Positions 34,256 to 42,147 of a DNA stretch of 64,000 nucleotides are shown in pieces. Position 1 is the first letter of the stretch. Each line of letters begins with the position of its first letter. The notes beneath the pieces are model-generated. The model did not search any database. It had not been told where the DNA came from and saw nothing but the letters and a program-made list of their open reading frames with translations. The DNA is from Kolteria novifilia (GTDB lineage: Bacteria; Planctomycetota; Planctomycetia; Kolteriales; Kolteriaceae): positions 6,758,001 to 6,822,000 of the forward strand of contig CP036279.1 in assembly GCA_007748055.1 (NCBI GenBank). Reading direction: 5' to 3'. A program made the translations under genes and the position numbers.

Positions 34256-34330
34256 ATATGGGGAAGCAACCCCATCGCGACAACGGGGAGGGAGAGGGCC
34301 GCCTCTCCCTTACCCGCTGGAAGAGACCTT

Positions 34331-34394
34331 AATTTGGCAATCTCCCGCACGATCTGAGCGGCGAGATTCAATGTAGCAAACTTTCCAATCAGGG
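34331..34394. repeat. Repeat family E (about 65 bp), copy 1
   Basis: GGCAATCTCCCGCACGATC through GCGAGATTCAATGTAGC to CCAATCAGG matches 51192-51254 with a few mismatches. It follows the intron remnant and precedes the end of the cytosine deaminase gene. Function unknown. Confidence 0.6.
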
Positions 34395-34410
34395 CGTCAG
34401 GCTCACGACC

Positions 34411-34848
34411 CTACTCCCCGATGTCCTCATTCCAAAGCCGCGGATGATCGCGGATGAACGCGGTCATGAGATCGGCGCACTCGGGACTGTCGATGACATC
34501 GACCTCAACGCCGCGATCGCGGAGCCACCGCTCGGGCCCCCGAAAGGTACTGTTCTCCCCGACGACAACGCGGGGGATCTTGTAGAGAAGAACCGCGCCG
34601 CTACACATGTCGCAGGGCGAGAGTGTCGAGTAGAGCACCGACCTCTTGTAATCGGCCGCGCCGAGCCGACCCGCGTTCTCGAGGCAGTCCATCTCGGCGT
34701 GCAAGACGACACTCCCCTTTTGAACGCGCTGGTTGTGCCCTCGCCCCACCACCTCGCCATCGATCACCAAGACCGATCCGATCGGAATACCGCCGGCGGC
34801 GAGCCCTTCTCGAGCCTCCCCGATCGCCAGTGCCATGAACTCGTCCAC
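34411..34848 (-). CDS. Cytosine deaminase of the yeast FCY1 type
   Basis: 145 residues. Zinc-site motifs of the cytidine-deaminase fold: HAEMDCLENAG (H50, E52) and TLSPCDMCSGA (C79, C82). Beyond these, GIPIGSVLV, GRGHNQRVQKGS, KIPRVVVGEN and the C-terminal WNEDIGE follow the yeast cytosine deaminase along its whole length, including the C-terminal lid with its WxEDIGE end. Bacterial cytosine deaminase (CodA) is an unrelated amidohydrolase, so this is the eukaryote-type enzyme; it converts cytosine to uracil. No permease gene is adjacent. Length equals that of the yeast enzyme's core. Confidence 0.85.
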   Translation of the reverse strand: MDEFMALAIGEAREGLAAGGIPIGSVLVIDGEVVGRGHNQRVQKGSVVLHAEMDCLENAGRLGAADYKRSVLYSTLSPCDMCSGAVLLYKIPRVVVGENSTFRGPERWLRDRGVEVDVIDSPECADLMTAFIRDHPRLWNEDIGE

Positions 34849-35047
34849 GCGCTCGATCCTCCGTGAAAAACCCTATCGCTTCCTGCAAGTACGAGATTCG
34901 CCGTTCGCGGTGACAGTCGCAAGCACTTCGACAGTGAACTCGCCGAGTGCCGTCGTGTACCATGAGAGTGCCCCATCGGCCAAGGGAGAGAACCTGCGCC
35001 GGACGACAGCCTTTCGGCCCTTCGATCCCCATCAGGACACCAACGCC

Positions 35048-35737
35048 ATGTGTGGTCGCTTCACGCTTCGAACTGCTCCCGACGCCTTCGCGACGAATCT
35101 TGAGATCGAGGAGCCCTATCCGCTCTTGCAGCCGCGTTTCAACATCGCGCCGACGCAGGATGTCGCGACGGTCCGCCAACGCGACGGGCATCGCACGCTC
35201 GATTTTCTCCGCTGGGGACTGGTTCCCTCTTGGTCCAAAGACGCCAAGGGGGGCGCCCGTATGATCAACGCCCGCGCCGAAACCGTCGCCATCAAGCCCG
35301 CGTTTCGCGCCGCCTTCAAGCGGCGTCGCTGTCTCGTCGTCGCCGATGGCTACTACGAATGGCGGCACAACGGCAAGGAGAAACAACCTCACCTCATCCA
35401 CTTCGAGGACGACCGCGTGCTCTTCTTCGCGGGCCTCTGGGAAGCGTGGAAGAGGGAGGAGGCGGCCTCGCCACTTCTGACATGCACCATCATCACGACC
35501 GAAGCCAGTCCCAGGCTCGCCCATCTCCACGACCGTATGCCAACGATTCTACAGGACGAGACGATCGATTTATGGCTCGACGAGGAGGTGGAAGAGCGAG
35601 AGTTCCTCGAGAAGCTGCTCGTCCCCAACGAGTCCGAGGTTCTTCGAGCCGATCGGGTGAGCACGCGTGTCAACAAGGTCCAAAACGACGATCCGGGGTG
35701 TCTCCGACCACCGTCGGGCGAAGAAACGTCGTCCTAA
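35048..35737 (+). CDS. SOS-response-associated peptidase (SRAP/YedK-HMCES family)
   Basis: 229 residues from the ATG at 35048, required because the catalytic residue is cysteine 2 (MCGRFTLR). Other landmarks: RFNIAPTQ, LRWGLVPSW, MINARAETV, RRCLVVADGYYEW (catalytic glutamate) and LHDRMPTIL (histidine). The family forms a thiazolidine crosslink with abasic sites in single-stranded DNA, shielding them during replication. It is a single gene with no SOS neighbours in view. Confidence 0.95.
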   Translation: MCGRFTLRTAPDAFATNLEIEEPYPLLQPRFNIAPTQDVATVRQRDGHRTLDFLRWGLVPSWSKDAKGGARMINARAETVAIKPAFRAAFKRRRCLVVADGYYEWRHNGKEKQPHLIHFEDDRVLFFAGLWEAWKREEAASPLLTCTIITTEASPRLAHLHDRMPTILQDETIDLWLDEEVEEREFLEKLLVPNESEVLRADRVSTRVNKVQNDDPGCLRPPSGEETSS

Positions 35738-35900
35738 CAACCCGTGAATCGTTCGCTGCCGAAACCCCGGAGCCAGGAAGTCCCACGTCGCCTTCCCCTT
35801 TCGTCGATGACGGAATCTCGCCGATAGCGTAGACTAATGGGGGGGACGCCGAATGGGGAATCGGTGTTCATGTCATCTCATCTTCTGGGGAATATGGGGA

Positions 35901-36839
35901 ATGAAGAATCGTCGTGGGTTTACCCTCGTGGAGTTGCTGGTGGTGATCGCCATCATCGGCGTGCTCGTGGCCTTACTACTTCCCGCCGTGCAACAGGCGC
36001 GCGAGTCGGCCCGAAGAATGCAGTGTACAAGCAACCTGAAACAAATGGGCGCGGCTCTGCACAACTACCATGATGCTCATGGCAAGTTCCCGCCGGGATT
36101 CATCACCGACACCGGCTGGGCATGGGGATCGTTCTTATTGCCTTACCTCGACCGGATGGACCTCTACGATCGACTGAACGTCAACGGCATCATGGATGTC
36201 CGCTCGAGCAATCCGACCCTACGGGATCTTTGCCGGACCAAGCTTCCCATCTACCTCTGTCCTTCGGACTCGCCCGGCAGCAAGGTCAGTCAGAACCCCC
36301 ACGGACCGGTAAACATCCTCGGCACGGGGGGCAACCAGATCGGGCTGTCCAACTACCTTGGCATCAGCGGCACGTTCGACATTCGTTGCTGGAGCACCAA
36401 CGTCGACGGCATCTTCTACTTCAACAGCGCGATCGGGATCCCCGACATCACCGACGGCACGAGCAAGACTATCGCGATCGGCGAACGCGCCGTCTCGACC
36501 AACAACACCAGCGCCGCGCGGGGCGCCAACTGGGCGGGAACCTCTTCCCCGTCGACCAAGTGTTGGGACAACTCCGGCGGCAACCCGCCCGACCACATCC
36601 GTTTCCGCGAAACGACGCTCTTGGCGACGCGCGCGGGCTGGAGCTTGATCAACACCCCCGCGGGATATACCCGTGGCGCTTCGAGCCTGCACCCCGGCGG
36701 GGCCAACTTCCTCCTCGCGGACGGAGCGGTGACGTTCATCTCCGACGTCATCGACTCCAGCAACAATAGTGGCGCGAACATGAGCACCTACCAGCGACTC
36801 GGTTCGCGGAACGACGGGAAGATCGTCGACGCCTTTTAG
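35901..36839 (+). CDS. DUF1559 protein with type IV prepilin-like N-terminus
   Basis: 312 residues from the ATG at 35901. The N-terminus KNRRGFTLVELLVVIAIIGVLV is a prepilin signal with cleavage expected after the glycine before FTLVE (about residue 6), followed by the helix LLLPAVQQARESARRMQC. The DUF1559 body ends with the typical C-terminal FLLADGAVTFISDVID segment. These pseudopilin-like proteins are expanded hugely in planctomycetes and are probably displayed or secreted. No pilus or secretion gene is adjacent. Function unknown. Confidence 0.93.
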   Translation: MKNRRGFTLVELLVVIAIIGVLVALLLPAVQQARESARRMQCTSNLKQMGAALHNYHDAHGKFPPGFITDTGWAWGSFLLPYLDRMDLYDRLNVNGIMDVRSSNPTLRDLCRTKLPIYLCPSDSPGSKVSQNPHGPVNILGTGGNQIGLSNYLGISGTFDIRCWSTNVDGIFYFNSAIGIPDITDGTSKTIAIGERAVSTNNTSAARGANWAGTSSPSTKCWDNSGGNPPDHIRFRETTLLATRAGWSLINTPAGYTRGASSLHPGGANFLLADGAVTFISDVIDSSNNSGANMSTYQRLGSRNDGKIVDAF

Positions 36840-36865
36840 TGCACTGCTTTAACTGAGTGTTCGGT

Positions 36866-36890
36866 ATGCCACTGGCTGCTTGACAACCCG
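36866..36890. repeat. Family D palindrome, degenerate
   Basis: GCCACTGGCTGCTTG as in the other copies, but the second arm is decayed to CAACCC. It sits after the DUF1559 gene. Confidence 0.5.
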
Positions 36891-36930
36891 TTACGTAGCC
36901 GCCAACCCGAACATAGACGTTTGACGGAGC

Positions 36931-37332
36931 CTAAAACGAACCGCGCGCCGACACCATTCGCTTCGCGCGTGCGACGAGACGATGCCCCGTCTCGAGACAG
37001 TCCCTGGCATTGACCAGCGCCCGCGCTCGCTTCTTCTCGCTTGACGCGCGATGGTGAACCTGAAAGAGTTCGTCCGCGAAGAACCACTGCGATCGCGCCT
37101 GCCGTAAAAGCAGAACGATCTGTTGCTCGCGCTCGGAGAGTTCGCCCGTCTGGAGTTGGCTCAATTCGTCGCTGAAGGTGTCGCGGAGCCGCGAGAGACT
37201 GACGGGGGTCGCGTGCTCGAGTTCATCCGCGACGCGAAAAACGGCGTGGTAGCGTTGCGGGTCGATGTCGGAGCAACCAGACAGCGCGAGGAAAAGCAAC
37301 GCGGCCGAGAAACTTCGCGTTGTTTCTCTCAT
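36931..37332 (-). CDS. Small lipoprotein of unknown function
   Basis: 133 residues from the ATG at 37332. A lipoprotein signal is seen (RETTRSFSAALLFLALSGCSD) with the lipobox L-S-G-C at about 16-19. The rest is helical and charged (DELEHATPVSLSRLRDTFSDEL and LLRQARSQWFFADELFQVH), with a basic C-terminus. I do not recognise a family. An outer-membrane or periplasmic anchor role can only be guessed from the lipid signal. It converges on the DUF1559 gene. Confidence 0.6.
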   Translation of the reverse strand: MRETTRSFSAALLFLALSGCSDIDPQRYHAVFRVADELEHATPVSLSRLRDTFSDELSQLQTGELSEREQQIVLLLRQARSQWFFADELFQVHHRASSEKKRARALVNARDCLETGHRLVARAKRMVSARGSF

Positions 37333-37792
37333 TCCCCAAACTCCCCACCAACCGCCGAGGCGACGCAAGGTAGATCGTGACCTGTCCCTCGCCATCAACC
37401 TGCCGTCGCCAACCTCTCCGGGACGGCAAATCGGTAGACCCACGACCTGAAACCCGTTCACAGGATAGCCGAGACACGACCATTTCACAGGCGAAAAATG
37501 GAACGCCCCCGCAAGAGCAAGAGGCCCCACGCGACCGATCGTCGCCAAACGGTCGGGAGATTTCGTCCCGCGATCATGTGGTCATCGCACCGGGAGGTGG
37601 ACGCTCCCCGTGTACCCACCAGCCGTGGGTACCAACCCAGCTTGTCCACCGCCGCATCGTGCTGGAACGAACGGTCATCCGGTCGCGAGGTGGTGGCCTG
37701 GCAGCCCGTAGATGGAAGCGGGCCAAGGCGAGAACGAGCGATGTTGGCCAAGAGGGCCGTTCGTAGCCGGCAGCGAATAGATCAACGGGCTG
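37333..37792. other. Intergenic gap holding a short MITE
   Basis: 460 bases between two minus-strand genes. Contains the family B element at 37697 and a GTACCCACCAGC/GTGGGTAC palindrome near 37611-37632. No credible gene. Confidence 0.5.
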
Positions 37793-37796
37793 CTAA
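37697..37796. repeat. MITE-like element, family B, short copy
   Basis: About 92 bases between CTGG (37697-37700) and CTAA (37793-37796). Inverted ends CAGCCCGTAGATGG and ATCAACGGGCTG; inside GGGCCAAGGCGAGAACGAG and, inverted, GGCCAAGAGGGCC-like sequence. The right flank supplies the TAG stop (minus strand) of the next gene. Larger family B copies lie at 51420-51586 and, as a chimera, at 12083. Confidence 0.75.
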
Positions 37797-38185
37797 GCGT
37801 GCTCCTGGCCGATCCGCGCCAGTTGGGAAGCGAGGCGTCGTAGCTCATCGATGACGAACGACTCGTCGCGATAAGACGCATGCTCCTGCTGACAGGGCAT
37901 CGATGGCACTAGATCGCCGTCGTGGCAGCAGTTGAAGCCGATCCACCAGTCGGCTGCGTCCTCGGCGTGACCACACAGTTCCGGCCCCGCGCAGGAGACG
38001 CCGCCATGGACATCGAGCGCCGCGAGCTCCGGATCCTTGGGATCCTTGCCGGCCAATGGATGACCTGACGGCACGCCAACGTAGCCACAGAAGTACCCGA
38101 GACGCTGCTTGATCATGACGCACGGTAAACCGGAATAGTAGAAATCATCGACCAGCGTCCCCCATGCGGGTTGTAGCTCGAGCAT
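37793..38185 (-). CDS. Conserved hypothetical protein with phage-associated look
   Basis: 130 residues. Pattern GYFCGYVGVPSGHPLAGKDP, then VHGGVSC, WWIGFNCCHDGDLVP and a C-terminal SFVIDELRRLASQLA helix. This arrangement (G-Y-V-x-VP-x-GHP, VHGG, WW-GF-C-H-GD) recurs in uncharacterised proteins found in phages and varied bacteria, as far as I recall. Cysteines and histidines in the middle may bind metal. Its stop lies within the CTAA flank of a MITE. I cannot name a function. Confidence 0.65.
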   Translation of the reverse strand: MLELQPAWGTLVDDFYYSGLPCVMIKQRLGYFCGYVGVPSGHPLAGKDPKDPELAALDVHGGVSCAGPELCGHAEDAADWWIGFNCCHDGDLVPSMPCQQEHASYRDESFVIDELRRLASQLARIGQEHA

Positions 38186-38385
38186 GATTCTTGTCCCCGA
38201 ACGTTGCGTAAGAAGAAGTGAAATGGCCCCACTTCATCTTACTCCTCCGGCCGGGCCCCCCGCTAGCACCACTCCCGGTAATGCGAAGAAACCATCCTTC
38301 GATCGTTGCCAGCCCAAACGCGTTTCCACACACTCCTCCAAGCACCCTCGCGTGACCGTTCCGTTCGCGACGACAGGAGGATCCG

Positions 38386-39075
38386 ATGAAGAGTTCTTGC
38401 TCGCGCCTCGTGTGGGCCATCCTGCTTGGCAGTTCACCCATTCTTCTGGCAGCGGATCAATGCCCCGATATTGATCCGCCAAATCTCCCCGCGATCAAAG
38501 CGACACTGAAAGAGTACTACCACACTGGTCCCTACGATGCGGCCGTGAACGAGGTGGTCGATCGAGGAATCGACTATCTGCGCTCCCGAGGAAAGGCCAA
38601 GAAGGGTGACGCGGTCGTCTTCGATCTCGACGAGACACTTCTGAGCAATGAAAAGTACATCGACGGCGTCCTTCTTGCCGGACTGAAGACTTTTGCCCTC
38701 CCCGAAACATCTCTTCGGCCTTGGCAACTGAAAGCCGAAGACCCTAGCCTTCCCACCAAGCGGCTCTACGACGCCGCCGCGAGTCTCGGCTACACGATCT
38801 TCCTCATCACCGGCCGACCGGAGATCCCGCAATATCGCCAAGCGACGGAGAGGAATCTTTCGAAGGTCGGCTGCGATGGCTACGAACGGCTCATCATGAA
38901 GCCGGCGGACTACAAGCAACCGAGTGTCATCCCGTTCAAATCGGGTGCTCGGCGTCAGATCGAGGAAAAGGGACACACCATAGTCTTGAACATCGGCGAT
39001 CAAGAGAGCGACTTGAAAGGCGGCTACGCGGAGCGAACCTTCAAGCTGCCGAATCCTTTCTACTTCGTGCCTTAG
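38386..39075 (+). CDS. HAD-superfamily acid phosphatase, class B type (subfamily IIIB), secreted
   Basis: 229 residues with a cleavable signal peptide (hydrophobic WAILLGSSPILLAADQC, residues about 8-25). HAD motif I VVFDLDETLLSN (about 83-94, catalytic aspartates in DLDET), motif II ITGRPE (about 143), and the C-terminal LNIGDQESDLKGG (motif IV). These proteins are periplasmic or outer-surface phosphatases with broad substrates, related to plant vegetative storage proteins. Translation start follows AGGAGG at 38375. The stop TAG is inside a TTAG that begins a family B repeat half (39072). Confidence 0.9.
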   Translation: MKSSCSRLVWAILLGSSPILLAADQCPDIDPPNLPAIKATLKEYYHTGPYDAAVNEVVDRGIDYLRSRGKAKKGDAVVFDLDETLLSNEKYIDGVLLAGLKTFALPETSLRPWQLKAEDPSLPTKRLYDAAASLGYTIFLITGRPEIPQYRQATERNLSKVGCDGYERLIMKPADYKQPSVIPFKSGARRQIEEKGHTIVLNIGDQESDLKGGYAERTFKLPNPFYFVP

Positions 39076-39115
39076 CAGTCCTTTGATTTGAGCGGGCCAA
39101 GGCGAGAACGAGTCA
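39072..39115 (+). repeat. Family B repeat half, abutting a stop codon
   Basis: TTAG (39072-39075, containing the TAG stop of the acid phosphatase) is followed by CAGTCCTTTGAT and GGGCCAAGGCGAGAACGAG, as in the other family B copies. The second inverted end was not found nearby. Confidence 0.6.
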
Positions 39116-39273
39116 TGATGGTCATGATCAAGGAAAGGCGATCGAACTCGTCGTGAGAGCGGGAAATGAAGATTCGCGGCGGAGGGAAGACGGGTTGTGG
39201 CCGAGCGGTGGACCGCTGGGCCCGGAAGACTCCAACCCTGACGTCTCCGGGCCACTCATTCACGTCAAGTCAA

Positions 39274-39369
39274 CTACTTGCAGCACTTACACTCGCCGCA
39301 GCAATTGCCCTTGTCCGATTCCTTGCAGCACGCACCCTTGCAGCACTCGCACGAGCAATCACACGCCAT
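39274..39369 (-). CDS. Metallothionein-like cysteine-rich small protein, 31 residues
   Basis: Twelve of 31 residues are cysteine (positions 3, 5, 7, 9, 10, 14, 15, 23, 24, 27, 29, 30) in CxC, CC and CKxCC arrangements: it begins MACDCSCECCKGACCKE and ends CCGECKCCK. The rest are lysine, aspartate, glutamate, glycine and serine. AGGAG lies nine bases upstream of the ATG, so this looks like a real gene. The composition suits binding of Zn(II), Cd(II) or Cu(I) in thiolate clusters. It is far shorter than SmtA-type bacterial metallothioneins (about 56 residues) and I know no family for it. No metal regulator is adjacent. Confidence 0.72.
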   Translation of the reverse strand: MACDCSCECCKGACCKESDKGNCCGECKCCK

Positions 39370-39515
39370 TGGTCAAGTCTCCTAGTGACTCGAGAACCTG
39401 TTCACCCACAACGCATGATGGCATTGCCCCAGCCGAAATCAATTCAACGAAGTAGTACGCCTCGAGTGTTGCCGGTTCCGCGTCGAGATGAGCGGGAGCG
39501 GTCTTCGCATCCCTC

Positions 39516-40700
39516 TTACGAGCGCCCGCTCGGGGCTCGAAAGTCGGCCGGGTCGAACGAGCGGCTCTTCCAACGAGGGCCCCCGCCGAAGTGGTAGTCG
39601 TACGCGCTCGTGAACGCGATCAGGTTGTAGAGCGTGTACGCGAACGGCATCAGCGCCGCGTGCCACCACGGAATTCCCAAATGGACGATCATCGGCACCG
39701 CGGTCAATGCCTGAAAGAGCCAACCAACCGCCCCGAGAGCGAACGTCGCCGCGGCGAGGGGAGCCCCCAACCCGATCCCGAGCAAACCGGCAACCAGCGC
39801 GATCACCGGCGTCCAGACCACGGTCAGCCCGATCGCCGAGAGCGAAAGAAAAAACCACGGATTAAACTCGAACCCGGCGTAGGCGTTCTTGCGCAGTCCC
39901 GTCCAAATGTCCGCCAACGTCCCATACCAATGGGTGCTGGCCATCCGTCGGCTGGCGGCCAGGTGCATCCGGTAGCCGGCCAGTTTGAGGCATTGGGCCC
40001 GCTTGAGATCCTCGCCAATCTCTCCCTTGACCGCCTCCTCGCTCCCAAGGGCCTCGTGGACGCGCCGGCGGATGAGAAAGAACCCACCGGCGGCGATCGC
40101 GGTCGACTTGCGAGGATCGTTGACCTCGACGAGGGGAAAGACGACCGTCAACGCCGTCGCCATCGCCAGACACGAGGTCCGCTGCCAAAAGGTTTCGCAC
40201 TCGACGTTCGGGACGATGCTGAAGAGATCGACCTCGCGCCGCGTCGCCTCCATCACCGCGATGCGCACCGCGTCGTCCGACAGCCGAATGTCGGCGTCGA
40301 CGAAGAGAATCCACTCGCTTCGCGTCGCGAGGACCCCTTGGTGCAACACCCAGGTCTTGCCCACCCAACCGGCAGGACGATCGATCCCCTCGAGAATGCG
40401 AAGTCGCGGCTCGCGCTCGGCGGCCTCCGCGAGCAAGTCGCCGGTGCGATCCTCGGACCGGTCGTTGATGATGGTGATCGATAGCTCGGGATAGTCCTGC
40501 TGAAGGAGTGTCGGCAGGGTACGCGGGAGCTCCTTCTCCTCGTTCCTCGCGGGAACGATCATCGCGACGCTCGGCCACGGAGATGGCTCGACGCCCTCGG
40601 CCTGCGGCTCGCTCCAAGCTTGCAAGGAAGGCATGCAGCGAGAGAGGGCCCAAAGCCAACCGATCGCGCAGACGGCAGAAAGAGTGAAGATGATGGTCAT
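39516..40700 (-). CDS. Glycosyltransferase family 2, HpnB/carotenoid-type membrane enzyme
   Basis: 394 residues, one N-terminal membrane helix (1-22) and four or so at the C-terminus (about 288-385). Catalytic domain: MIVPARNEEKELPRTL (about 47), NDRSEDRT (about 79), VDADIRLS (DxD, about 133) and the GEIGEDLKRAQ segment (about 228) that matches the QxxRW-region. The architecture resembles HpnB-like and CrtQ-like transferases that act on hopanoids or carotenoids, lipids expected in planctomycetes. Divergent from the pyrophosphatase gene with 153 bases between. Confidence 0.85.
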   Translation of the reverse strand: MTIIFTLSAVCAIGWLWALSRCMPSLQAWSEPQAEGVEPSPWPSVAMIVPARNEEKELPRTLPTLLQQDYPELSITIINDRSEDRTGDLLAEAAEREPRLRILEGIDRPAGWVGKTWVLHQGVLATRSEWILFVDADIRLSDDAVRIAVMEATRREVDLFSIVPNVECETFWQRTSCLAMATALTVVFPLVEVNDPRKSTAIAAGGFFLIRRRVHEALGSEEAVKGEIGEDLKRAQCLKLAGYRMHLAASRRMASTHWYGTLADIWTGLRKNAYAGFEFNPWFFLSLSAIGLTVVWTPVIALVAGLLGIGLGAPLAAATFALGAVGWLFQALTAVPMIVHLGIPWWHAALMPFAYTLYNLIAFTSAYDYHFGGGPRWKSRSFDPADFRAPSGRS

Positions 40701-40853
40701 GTAAGGAGTTTATCGTCGCCGGAAGCTTTCGCCGCGATTCTCCCGAAACGAATTGCTGGAAAGGAGCTTCCCGTCGCTCTATGACGGCCACCAACCGCCC
40801 TTGGGCCACGGAACGCGTGACCCGAAGGGGGCCACGCCCGATGGGAGCCAATC

Positions 40854-41573
40854 ATGCGTAGTTGCCAGGCAATGGTGATGGTGGCGTTCGTGGTCGTCTC
40901 GGCGAGCGAGAGCCCTGCGTCCGATCCCCCGAGGATCGCCCCCGGCCTCACGCGGGTCGACGCGGAGACGATCGCGGGCCCCAAGCACTTCGTCGACGGC
41001 TACCCGAGTGTCAATTCGGACGGCACCGTCAACGTCGTGGTCGAGATCCCCGCGGGCACCAACCAGAAGTGGGAAGTCGCGAAGGATTCGGGCGCCTTGA
41101 CGTGGACCCATCTCGACGGCGCGCCGCGGAACGTGGCTTATCTCGCGTACCCGGCCAACTACGGGATGATTCCCCGGACGCTCTTGCCGGAGGATCGTGG
41201 CGGGGACGGCGATCCACTCGACGTGGTCGTGCTCGGACCGGCGTTGCCTCGGGGAGCGGTCGTCCCGGCGCGCATCGTCGGGGTGCTCCGCCTCGTCGAT
41301 CGGGGCGAACAGGACGACAAACTCCTCGCCGTCCCGCTTCGGTCCCCCTACGACCAGATCGCCGATCTCCGCGAACTCGACGATCGCCTCCCGGGCGCGA
41401 CCTCGATTCTGGAGACGTGGTTCACGAACTACAAAGGCAAGGACGTGGCTCGTTGCGAGGGCTTCGCCTCGAGGGAGAAGGCCTTGACGATCCTGAAGAC
41501 CGCCATGGTGAGCTACGCCCGAGACCATGGTCGTCAGCCCACGAGCGAGACTCCCGCGACCTGTTGCCCCTGA
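40854..41573 (+). CDS. ppa: Inorganic pyrophosphatase, family I, probably exported
   Basis: 239 residues. The catalytic signature DGDPLDVVVLG is near 121-131, and the NVVVEIPAGTNQKWEV strand (about 59) and AYPANYGMIPRTL (about 100) carry the other active-site residues of soluble family I pyrophosphatases. The N-terminal 30 residues, CQAMVMVAFVVVSASESPA, form a short hydrophobic leader that ordinary cytoplasmic enzymes lack, suggesting export. The ATG is preceded by GGGAG. Whether the leader is cleaved cannot be told. A cytoplasmic pyrophosphatase is presumably elsewhere on the chromosome. Confidence 0.88.
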   Translation: MRSCQAMVMVAFVVVSASESPASDPPRIAPGLTRVDAETIAGPKHFVDGYPSVNSDGTVNVVVEIPAGTNQKWEVAKDSGALTWTHLDGAPRNVAYLAYPANYGMIPRTLLPEDRGGDGDPLDVVVLGPALPRGAVVPARIVGVLRLVDRGEQDDKLLAVPLRSPYDQIADLRELDDRLPGATSILETWFTNYKGKDVARCEGFASREKALTILKTAMVSYARDHGRQPTSETPATCCP

Positions 41574-41640
41574 ACGCCGACTGTCGACACGACAGCACAC
41601 AAGCGACCTACTGGTGCACCGTCTAGCAGCCAGTGAGTCG

Positions 41641-41669
41641 GGTGCCACTGGCTACTTGTCAGCCAGTGT
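41641..41669. repeat. Family D palindrome
   Basis: GGTGCCACTGGCTACTTGT and CAGCCAGTG arms. Preceded at 41626-41634 by a lone arm AGCAGCCAGTG. Confidence 0.75.
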
Positions 41670-41675
41670 GTCGGG

Positions 41676-41750
41676 TGCCATGCCCACGCCCGCCGTGGGC
41701 ATGCTGAACTCGCCCGCCGTGGGCATGCTGAACTCGCCTTTGATTCGGCA
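41676..41750. repeat. Family C repeat array (GTGGGCATG units)
   Basis: GCCATGCCCACGCC followed by two units of CGCCGTGGGCATGCTGAACT. Related units occur at 11140, 51093-51180, 52124-52200, 59447 and 59528. Confidence 0.65.
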
Positions 41751-41845
41751 AGATGCTGCACAAACGGTGGACGACGAATTTGCCCATCAGGAGACTAGCA
41801 CACAGTCCCAGCTTGAAGTCGGTGTTCATGGAGCCTTTCATCTCT

Positions 41846-41878
41846 TGGCACTGGCTGACGAGCAGCCAGTGGCACCCG
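41846..41878. repeat. Family D palindrome
   Basis: GGCACTGGCTGAC and GCAGCCAGTGGCACC arms, 33 bases before the stop of the cysteine-rich lipoprotein gene on the other strand. Confidence 0.7.
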
Positions 41879-41910
41879 AGACTTCGCGATTCTCCGAAAC
41901 AACCAGCGCA

Positions 41911-42147
41911 CTACGGACCCATCATGACCGGAGGAGCAACGGTTGCTCCCGGACCGTAGACCGGGGCGGCCATCGGTTGCTGACAGCAGCAGCCACCTCC
42001 ACCACCCTGCGCCGGCGGCGCCATTTGTCGAACACAGCAGGGAGCGCAGCTAAAGCATCGCCGACCGATGCACCAGTTGAAGCTGCAACCGGTCTGCGCC
42101 AGCAGAACGCCGGCAACGACGAGAGAGAAATATTGCTTCCAGCGCAT
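41911..42147 (-). CDS. Small cysteine-rich lipoprotein
   Basis: 78 residues starting MRWKQYFSLVVAGVLLAQTG, a lipoprotein signal with lipobox A-Q-T-G-C (cysteine 21). The mature part holds cysteines in CIGRRCFSCAPCC and a run GGGGGCCCQQ, then a proline/valine tail APVYGPGATVAPP. I know no function; small exported planctomycete proteins with such low-complexity tails are not rare. The open frame extends further upstream but this ATG gives the lipoprotein signal. Confidence 0.55.
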   Translation of the reverse strand: MRWKQYFSLVVAGVLLAQTGCSFNWCIGRRCFSCAPCCVRQMAPPAQGGGGGCCCQQPMAAPVYGPGATVAPPVMMGP

